From Acidobacteriota bacterium (GTDB lineage Bacteria > Pseudomonadota > Alphaproteobacteria > Caulobacterales > Hyphomonadaceae), in assembly GCA_016712445.1 (NCBI GenBank), contig JADJRB010000001.1:434001-498000 (forward strand): a DNA stretch of 64,000 nt. Reading direction: 5' to 3'. Under the pieces are notes generated by a model. The model did not search any database and had not been told where the DNA came from. It worked only from the letters and a program-made list of their open reading frames with translations. Positions 58,429 through 64,000 of this stretch are shown here, piece by piece; within the stretch, counting starts at the first letter, position 1, and each line of letters begins with the position of its first letter. Made by a program: the position numbers and the translations under genes.

Positions 58429-59895
58429 CTAGCAAATCCCGGCCATCCGGCGGGTCTCGCCATCAGCGCCAAGGGCGGCGACGTTTTCCAGCAGGCGGTT
58501 GAGGTCGTCCAGCCGGGTCCGGTGATTCGTCAGGTTGACGCGAATGGCGAGGCGCCCGTGCAGCCGCGTCGTCGAGGGCGCGGCGAGGCCGGTTTCCTGC
58601 AGGCGGATGACGATCTCGTCGTTGAGCGCGTCGAGCGCGGCCTCGGACAGGCCCGCCTCACGGTAGCGGAAGCAGCAGATGTTCAGCGTGACCGGCGCCA
58701 TCAGCTCGAACCGCGGATCGGCTGCAACCTGCCCGGCCAGCCAGGCGGCCTGACGGCAGTTGGTCTCGATCACCTCGCCGAGGCGCCGGGTGCCGAAACC
58801 GGCGATCTGCGACCAGACCTTCAGCGCGCGGAAGCCGCGCGACAGTTCGGGGCCGTATTCCACCGGCCAGGGATTGCCGGCGGCGAGGCCCCGCGTATGG
58901 CCTTTGAGATAGTCCGGGCGGTCAGAGAAGGCGTGCCGGTGGAGGGCCTCGTCGCGCACCAGGACGCAGCCGGCGTCGTAGTTGACGTGCATCCATTTGT
59001 GGAAGTCGAAGGCGACGGAATCGGCGCGCGAGATGGCGTCGAAGCGGGGTGCGAGCGACGGCGCAAGGCGGCCGAGCGCGCCGAACGCCCCGTCGACATG
59101 CAGCCAGAGCCCGGTCTCGGCGGCGATGGCCGCAAGCTCCGCCAACGGATCGGTTGCGCCGGTATTCACCGTGCCTGCGGTGGCGATGATGACGAATGGC
59201 TGGAGCCCGCCGGCGAGATCCGCCGCGATGGCGCGGCGCAGCGATTCGGGGTCCATCTCGAAGGCGGCGTTGACCGGGATGCGGCGCAAGGCGTCTGCGC
59301 CGAGGCCGAGGATGTCGAAGGCGCGCGGATTGCAGGCATGCGCCTCGGCCGAGGCATAGCCGACCAGCCGCGAGGTGCCGACACCCGCCTTGCGACTGGC
59401 GAAGGACAGCCGGGCATCGCGCGCCACTTTCAGCGCGACGATGGTTGCCAGTGAAGTGCCCGAGACGATCAGGCCGCTGGCCGTCTCCGGAAAGCCGAAC
59501 AGGTCGCGGCACCAGCGGATCACCTGGCGCTCGACATAGATGGCGCCGTGGTCGCGCCCGCCGGCATTGGCATTGATGGCGGACGAGGCGATCTCCGCGA
59601 GGATGTTCTGCGGCGTGCCGGCCCCGTGGACCCAGCCGAAAAAGCGCGGATGGGTATTGCCTGCGCCATAGGGCAAGAGCGCCGCAAGCGCTGCGGACAG
59701 GGCTTCCGGCGGCAGGCCGGTTTCCGGGAGCGGCTGGTTGAACGCGGCCTTGATCGTGTCCGGCAGCGGCGTCCACACGCGGCCCTCCCGGGCTTGCTGC
59801 ATCTTGTCGAGCGCGGCATCCAGCAAGGCATGCGCCTCAGTGCGAAAGGCCGGCCAGTCGGCGGGGTCGAGGCCGGTATCGGGATCGTCTGCCAT
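58429..59895 (-). CDS. PLP-dependent (aromatic) amino-acid decarboxylase
   Basis: 488 residues from the ATG at 59895. The PLP lysine is Lys300 in FDFHKWMHVNYDAG, with HVDGAFGA (Asp268) pairing the pyridine nitrogen. The N-terminal THPRFFGWVHGAGTPQNILAE is typical of group II decarboxylases of the aromatic type. It should decarboxylate an aromatic or related amino acid, but the substrate is open. The gene follows the S24-HTH gene by 23 bases on the same strand and so probably shares its promoter. Confidence 0.9.
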   Translation of the reverse strand: MADDPDTGLDPADWPAFRTEAHALLDAALDKMQQAREGRVWTPLPDTIKAAFNQPLPETGLPPEALSAALAALLPYGAGNTHPRFFGWVHGAGTPQNILAEIASSAINANAGGRDHGAIYVERQVIRWCRDLFGFPETASGLIVSGTSLATIVALKVARDARLSFASRKAGVGTSRLVGYASAEAHACNPRAFDILGLGADALRRIPVNAAFEMDPESLRRAIAADLAGGLQPFVIIATAGTVNTGATDPLAELAAIAAETGLWLHVDGAFGALGRLAPSLAPRFDAISRADSVAFDFHKWMHVNYDAGCVLVRDEALHRHAFSDRPDYLKGHTRGLAAGNPWPVEYGPELSRGFRALKVWSQIAGFGTRRLGEVIETNCRQAAWLAGQVAADPRFELMAPVTLNICCFRYREAGLSEAALDALNDEIVIRLQETGLAAPSTTRLHGRLAIRVNLTNHRTRLDDLNRLLENVAALGADGETRRMAGIC

Positions 59896-59918
59896 CGGAG
59901 GAACCTTGGCGTTGGGGG

Positions 59919-60536
59919 TTACTGGCTGGCCCAGAGGATGCGCGCGATCCAGGCAATCTCGGAGGGCTTGAATTCGCGGGCCGGATAGTCGGGGTTCAGC
60001 GACGCAAGCTCGATGAGGCGCGTGTTGCGCCGTGCGAGCACCTTGGCCATGACTTCGCCTTCGGCCGTCTTGGCGACAACGCGGTCGCCGGCTTTCACCT
60101 CGGCGCCGGGCGCCACGATGATCCGGTCGCCCGCGCGGTAGGCCGGCTCCATCGAGTCGCCGGAAATCTGCAGGGCATAGACTGTCTCGGTGCCAAGGCC
60201 GGGGAAGCGCACCTCCTCCCAGCCCGCGCCGACCGGGAAGCCGGCATCGTCGAAGAAGCCATCCTGGCCGGCCTGCGCGAAACCGATCAGCGGCGCCGAG
60301 CCGCCGCGGCGGCCTTCGACGAGTGCGGCGAAATCGTCGAATCCGGCGCCGACAGCATCGAGCACGCGCGCGAGGCTCTCGGTGGTCGGCCAGCGGGGCC
60401 GCCCGTCCGGACCTTCGCGCTTCGACGGATTGAAGCTTGTGGGATCGAGCCCGGCCCGCCGGGCGAGCCCGGACGCCGAGAGCCCGTGATGCGCGGCGAG
60501 CAGGTCTAGCCCCCGCCAGATATCCTTGTGCTGCAT
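59919..60536 (-). CDS. HTH and S24 peptidase (LexA-like) repressor
   Basis: 205 residues: a helix-turn-helix (about residues 8-60, GLSASGLARRAGLDPTSFNPSKR) and an S24 peptidase domain with SGDSMEP (Ser128) and MAKVLARR (Lys165). An Ala-Gly pair (89-90, GFAQAGQDG) stands where LexA-type proteins cleave themselves. It resembles phage-repressor-type regulators. The perfect operator at 60564-60580 lies 28 bases upstream. It is first in an operon with the decarboxylase. Confidence 0.92.
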   Translation of the reverse strand: MQHKDIWRGLDLLAAHHGLSASGLARRAGLDPTSFNPSKREGPDGRPRWPTTESLARVLDAVGAGFDDFAALVEGRRGGSAPLIGFAQAGQDGFFDDAGFPVGAGWEEVRFPGLGTETVYALQISGDSMEPAYRAGDRIIVAPGAEVKAGDRVVAKTAEGEVMAKVLARRNTRLIELASLNPDYPAREFKPSEIAWIARILWASQ

Positions 60537-60563
60537 GCGGCCGGCCCAAGATGTTGTGGAAAT

Positions 60564-60580
60564 ATTCCTATACTAGGAAT
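60564..60580. promoter_or_regulatory. Operator of the S24-HTH gene
   Basis: ATTCCTA (60564-60570) and TAGGAAT (60574-60580) are perfect inverted copies around TAC. The element is AT-rich in a GC-rich setting and lies 28-44 bases before the repressor ATG, so autoregulation is likely. Confidence 0.7.
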
Positions 60581-60592
60581 TATAGCCTAGCG

Positions 60593-61888
60593 TCAACGCT
60601 CCGGCGTTTCCCAGTCTGCCGGCGGGACAGCCCGGCGGCGCAGACGCAGCGCCAGGCCAAGTCCGACACCGACCCCGATGGCAACCGTCAGGTCAGCCAT
60701 AACGGTCAGCACCAGCGTCAGCACCAGCAAGACGCGGTCTTCGGTCCGCAGGGCGGCGTAGGCGCGCCACTTCTGGGGTTCGCTCATGTTCCAGGCGGTC
60801 AGCATCAGCAGGCCGGCGAGTGCAGGCAACGCCAGCGCGCCGACCAGCGGCGCGGCGAGCATCATCATCGCGAGGATGGTGACAGCATGGATGAGGCCGG
60901 CGACCGGGGTGCGTCCTCCGGCCTTCACGTTGGTCGCAGTGCGCGCGATGGCGCCGGTGGCCGGCAGGCCGCCCATGAGACCCGAGCCGATATTCGCAGC
61001 GCCCTGCGCAATCAGCTCCGCATTCGGACGATGGTGGCCTTCGATCATCCGGTCAGCCACCATCGCCGACAGCAGCGATTCGACGCCGGCGAGGAAGGCG
61101 ATGACGAGCGCTGATGGCAACAGGTCGATCAGGCGTTCAAGCGTGAAGACCGGGACTTGCGGCAGGGGCAAGTGGGCCGGCAATGCGCCGAACCGGTCGG
61201 TGATCGTTTCCGCCGGCAGCGCCAGAACGGCCACGGCCGCCGATGTGAGGCTGACCGCCACGATCAGGCCGGGCCACCTGGGCGCGAGCCGCCGGAACAG
61301 GACGATCAGCACAATCGTCGCGACCCCGATGCCCAGCGCCGCCAGGTTCAATGTGCCGCGCGCGTCCCACAGGGCCGGCAGCTTGTGCAGGAAGTCAGCG
61401 GGCAGGTTCGCGATATCAAGACCGAACAGGTCCTTCAGCTGGCTGGTCGCGATGATCACGGCAATGCCGATCGTGAATCCGTTGACGACGGCTTCAGGGA
61501 TGAACTGGATGAGGTTGCCGGCGCGAAAGAAGCCGGCAACCAGCAGGATGATTCCGGCCATCAGGGTTGCCAGCACGAGGCCGTCATAGCCGTGATGGGC
61601 GATGACGCCGTAGACCACGACGATGAACGCGCCGGTCGGCCCGCCGATCTGCACGCGGCTGCCCCCGAGCAGGGAAATCAGGAATCCCGCAACGATGGAG
61701 GTCACCAGTCCGGTCGCCGGACTCGCGCCTGACGCAATCGCAATCGCAAGGCTGAGCGGGAGGGCTACCATCGCGACCGTCACACCGGCAAACACGTCCG
61801 CTGCGAAGAGCGGCCAGGTGTAGGTCTGCAACGTGGTCAGCAGCTTCGGTTTCACGGGCGCCAGCGGGCCGGGGCTTCGAGCCGGCAT
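60593..61888 (-). CDS. SulP-family anion transporter without STAS domain
   Basis: 431 residues with about 12-14 membrane helices. The first segment AADVFAGVTVAMVALPLSLAIAIASG and LLGGSRVQIGGPTGAFIVVVYG are typical SulP/SLC26 motifs, as is GLPATGAIARTATNVKAGGRTPVAGLIHA. Most bacterial members carry a C-terminal STAS domain (550 residues or more); here the protein ends shortly after the last helix. It should move bicarbonate, sulfate or another anion. It lies alone on the minus strand. Confidence 0.9.
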   Translation of the reverse strand: MPARSPGPLAPVKPKLLTTLQTYTWPLFAADVFAGVTVAMVALPLSLAIAIASGASPATGLVTSIVAGFLISLLGGSRVQIGGPTGAFIVVVYGVIAHHGYDGLVLATLMAGIILLVAGFFRAGNLIQFIPEAVVNGFTIGIAVIIATSQLKDLFGLDIANLPADFLHKLPALWDARGTLNLAALGIGVATIVLIVLFRRLAPRWPGLIVAVSLTSAAVAVLALPAETITDRFGALPAHLPLPQVPVFTLERLIDLLPSALVIAFLAGVESLLSAMVADRMIEGHHRPNAELIAQGAANIGSGLMGGLPATGAIARTATNVKAGGRTPVAGLIHAVTILAMMMLAAPLVGALALPALAGLLMLTAWNMSEPQKWRAYAALRTEDRVLLVLTLVLTVMADLTVAIGVGVGLGLALRLRRRAVPPADWETPER

Positions 61889-61952
61889 CCTGTCCTTGGG
61901 CCATTGATAGGCTTAAGGACGCCGCGCCGCGATGTGACACGGGCTCGCAGGA

Positions 61953-62162
61953 TTACATCGGGTTGTCGTCCTGCCACTGGTCGATATCGGAGAGGCAGGC
62001 GGAGTCGTAGTAGGACCGGCCGTCCGGGCCTGTATCGTGGCTGCGGCAGGAGGAGTCGGCGGCGAGGCCGGCGATCAGGTCCTGGGCGAGGGTTGCGCAG
62101 CCGCCGAGCGACAGGCAACCGGCCAGGAGGACAGCGAGGGCAATTTTCCGGGTGGGTTTCAC
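61953..62162 (-). CDS. Small lipoprotein
   Basis: 69 residues from a GTG at 62162, with GGAG seven bases before. The signal MKPTRKIALAVLLAGCLSLGGC gives a lipobox at LGGC (Cys22). The mature part is short (LIAGLAADSSCRSHDTGPDGRSYYDSACLSDIDQW) with two further Cys that may bond. The longer frame to 62231 lacks a ribosome site. No family is recognised. Confidence 0.7.
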   Translation of the reverse strand: MKPTRKIALAVLLAGCLSLGGCATLAQDLIAGLAADSSCRSHDTGPDGRSYYDSACLSDIDQWQDDNPM

Positions 62163-62237
62163 AATGCGTCTCCGTGCCCCCGCCGCCAGAAATAACATGC
62201 AGGCAAAATCTCGGAAATCGGGAATGCGCACAGCGGT

Positions 62238-62966
62238 CTAGCGGCGCCAGACTCCGCCGCCGCCCTGGCCGCCGTCGGGCAGAAGGTTACGGTGGGGCAC
62301 GCCGTAGACGCGCTCGCCGCCCATCGCGAAGGCCATGCAGCCTTCCGGGAAGACGGGCCGGAAGGCGGCGTCGAGCACATTGAGGCCGCCTGCGAAGGCG
62401 CCCATCGCGGGCATCACGAGACGGGCACCATCCGAGGCAAAGCAGCGCCGGCGCACGGTGCGGCCGCGGCCTGCGACCTTGGCCACCGGGTGAAGGTGGC
62501 CGGAGACTTCGCCGGCCTCGCCTTCCGGCTCGTGGCGGAACACGAGCGGGCCGAGACGCAGCACTTTCGCGGCGCGCCCGCCGAGATGTGCGGGCGGGTC
62601 GGGATCGTGGTTGCCTTCGACCCAGACCCAGTCATGCGCGGCGGTCAGCGCCCGGATGCGTTCAGCGTAGGGTGCGGGCAGGCGCGCCTCCGAGCGGCGG
62701 TCGTGGAAACTGTCGCCGAGGGAGATGACGATGTCCGGCCGCAGCGCCGCGCACAGGGACTCCACCCGCGCCAGGGTCGCCCCGGTATCGTAAGGCGGCA
62801 GCATCTGGCCGGACGAGGCGTAGTTCGAGCCCTTCTCCAGGTGCAGGTCGGAGACGACGAGCAGGCGCTGCGCCTGCCACCAGAGGCCGCCTTCGGCCAG
62901 GGGGCTCAAGAGCTCGCCGGCGAGGTGCAGGAAGGTTTCGGAGGGCCGGGCGGCAGCAGCGGTCAT
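62238..62966 (-). CDS. pdeM: Ligase-associated DNA-damage-response endonuclease PdeM
   Basis: 242 residues from the ATG at 62966. The metallophosphoesterase motifs are complete: SDLHLEKGS (Asp40, His42), GDSFHD (Asp85), GNHDPDP (Asn119, His120) and GHLHP (His157, His159). PdeM enzymes occur in a repair gene set with Lhr-type helicase, ligase and a Lig-associated exonuclease. It is 40 bases downstream of the Lhr gene, as in that set; the ligase and exonuclease would be outside this window. Confidence 0.9.
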   Translation of the reverse strand: MTAAAARPSETFLHLAGELLSPLAEGGLWWQAQRLLVVSDLHLEKGSNYASSGQMLPPYDTGATLARVESLCAALRPDIVISLGDSFHDRRSEARLPAPYAERIRALTAAHDWVWVEGNHDPDPPAHLGGRAAKVLRLGPLVFRHEPEGEAGEVSGHLHPVAKVAGRGRTVRRRCFASDGARLVMPAMGAFAGGLNVLDAAFRPVFPEGCMAFAMGGERVYGVPHRNLLPDGGQGGGGVWRR

Positions 62967-63006
62967 CGGAATCTGATGGCGGCATGCGGGGCGCCGGTCA
63001 ATCCGT

Positions 63007-64000
63007 TCAGCCCATCGCGTCGCGCACGAGGTCTTCCTCCGCCTCGCGCAGCACCGCTTCCATGGCAGAGGCGCCGAAGACGGGCTCGCGGCCGACTTCC
63101 AGCATGACCGGCACGGCGAACGGGCTGATCCGGTCGAGCCGCTGGTGGACGATGCGCCCCTCGACGCGCACCAGCATGTCGGCCAGGCGGCGCACGTCCA
63201 GCAGGCCGGTGGCTGCATCCTGCCGGGCCGCCTGCAGCAAGATGTGGTCGGCCTCGTGGCTGCGCAGCACATCGTAGATCAGGTCGGTGGAGAACATCAC
63301 CTGCCGGGAGTTCTTCTCCGTGCCCGGAAGGTTGCGGTGGATCAGGCCGGAAATGATCGCGCAATGACCGAAGGTGCGCTTCATCAGGGCGCTCTCGGCC
63401 AGCCACTCCTCCAGCTCGTCGCCGAGCATGTCGGGATGGAACACGGCGTCCATGTCGAGACCGCGCATGTCTTCCAGGCCCCAGACCGCCATCGCGTATT
63501 CGCTGGCGACGAAGCCGCTGGGTCGTGCGCCCATGCGTTCGAGACGGCGCGTCACCAGCATGCCGAGCGTCTGGTGGGCAAGGCGGCCCTCGAAGGGATA
63601 GGAGACGAGATAATGCCGGTCGCCGCGCGGGAAGGTTTCGACCAGCAGGTGATCCGCAGGCGGAATGGCCGAGCGCAGGGCCTGGATCTCGAACCATTCG
63701 CGCACGGGATCCGGCAGGCCGCGCCACTGCTCCGGATCGTGGATCATCTTGCGCACGCGGTCGGCGAGGAAGGTCGTCAGCGGAAACTTGCCGCCATTGT
63801 AGGTCGGGATCGCCGGGGAGTCGGACTGGGCGCGCACCACCATCGCGTCGGTGCCGATGATGTCGACGAGGCGCAGCACCTCGCCGGCGAACAGGAAGGT
63901 GTCGCCCGGTGTCAGCAGACTGAGGAAATATTCCTCCATCTCACCGAGCTTGCGGCCTGCCCTCATGGCGCGCTTTTCGCTGCCCGGCTGGCCCGCCTTA
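63007..64000 (-). CDS. Lhr-type DEXH helicase, C-terminal part (gene continues beyond window)
   Basis: About 330 C-terminal residues are visible; the frame runs on past 64000, so the ATG at 63966 is internal. The visible part has the winged-helix and core region of bacterial Lhr/ligase-associated helicases (MRAGRKLGEMEEYFLSLLTPGDTFLFAGEVLRLVDI, then PFEGRLAHQTLGMLVTRRLERMGARPSGF and MDAVFHPDMLGDELEEWLAESALMKRTF). These are ATP-dependent 3'-5' helicases of DNA repair. It precedes pdeM in the same operon. Confidence 0.9.
   Translation of the reverse strand, partial: KAGQPGSEKRAMRAGRKLGEMEEYFLSLLTPGDTFLFAGEVLRLVDIIGTDAMVVRAQSDSPAIPTYNGGKFPLTTFLADRVRKMIHDPEQWRGLPDPVREWFEIQALRSAIPPADHLLVETFPRGDRHYLVSYPFEGRLAHQTLGMLVTRRLERMGARPSGFVASEYAMAVWGLEDMRGLDMDAVFHPDMLGDELEEWLAESALMKRTFGHCAIISGLIHRNLPGTEKNSRQVMFSTDLIYDVLRSHEADHILLQAARQDAATGLLDVRRLADMLVRVEGRIVHQRLDRISPFAVPVMLEVGREPVFGASAMEAVLREAEEDLVRDAMG

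Noticed and set aside
57451..59454. A 667-codon frame opposite lysR and the decarboxylase
   Set aside because: Both minus-strand genes have clear motifs; the plus frame has none and spans two genes.
1..64000. tRNA genes, rRNA genes, CRISPR arrays, insertion sequences
   Set aside because: I read the intergenic gaps on both strands and found no cloverleaf with a TTCGA-type loop outside the tmRNA, no regular spacer repeats and no transposase.

Overview
The window is GC-rich alphaproteobacterial chromosome, most likely from the Caulobacterales/Hyphomonadaceae (Hyphomonas-like). The basis is a two-piece permuted tmRNA of alphaproteobacterial type, an alpha-type SspB, a mreBCD-mrdA-rodA cluster preceded by a perfect CtrA box and a cluster of GANTC (CcrM) sites, the small DUF4169 protein, and an Lhr/PdeM ligase-associated repair pair. 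The genus is inference; no rRNA or tRNA gene is present to fix it. I see no prophage, insertion sequence, integron or CRISPR array.

Layout. 1-4.3 kb: the end of a Crp/Fnr regulator with a DUF2892 membrane protein, then an Mla/MCE lipid-transport operon (STAS-MlaE, MlaF, MlaD, lipoprotein) on the minus strand. 4.4-11.7 kb: enolase-superfamily dipeptide epimerase, ABC-F ATPase, GNAT, a CrtC/AttH-like protein, hotdog thioesterase, DUF423 protein and prolyl aminopeptidase. 11.8-21.8 kb: sodium symporter, the elongasome cluster rodA-mrdA-mreD-mreC-mreB with a 477-bp regulatory region, and a UvrD-type helicase. 21.9-31.6 kb: an ArsR/SRPBCC/DUF4287 operon with a perfect operator, lipoproteins, an old yellow enzyme, DoxX, a chromosomal ccdAB toxin-antitoxin pair and an orphan VirD4-like ATPase. 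31.7-42.4 kb: SDR, fumC, a DUF1214-sulfotransferase pair, orphan RusA, a P450, thioesterase-sspB and a sphingosine-phosphate-lyase-like enzyme. 42.4-49.5 kb: a TIR/coiled-coil gene with an overlapping membrane gene, a nucleotide pyrophosphatase-like lipoprotein, an S9 peptidase and a GST. 49.6-64 kb: tmRNA, uvrC, an aminotransferase, dps, a GNAT-like gene overlapping an unrecognised 654-residue membrane protein, a candidate small RNA with anti-Shine-Dalgarno loops, LysR, an S24-repressor/PLP-decarboxylase operon, SulP, PdeM and the C-terminal part of an Lhr helicase.

How the parts connect. Envelope functions dominate: Mla transport keeps outer-membrane lipid asymmetry, the mre/rod cluster drives sidewall peptidoglycan synthesis, and many lipoproteins are encoded. 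tmRNA and SspB belong to one quality-control route (ribosome rescue, then ClpXP delivery). UvrD and UvrC act in excision repair; Lhr and PdeM form another repair unit. Several small regulators sit beside clear palindromic operators (ArsR, CcdA, S24-HTH). Intergenic gaps often carry dispersed palindromic repeats of three families.

The most novel candidates are the small RNA at 57256-57368 (-), the CtrA/GANTC/palindrome-rich mreB upstream region with a second possible structured RNA, the 54397-57242 gene pair, and the TIR-membrane locus at 42375-43789.
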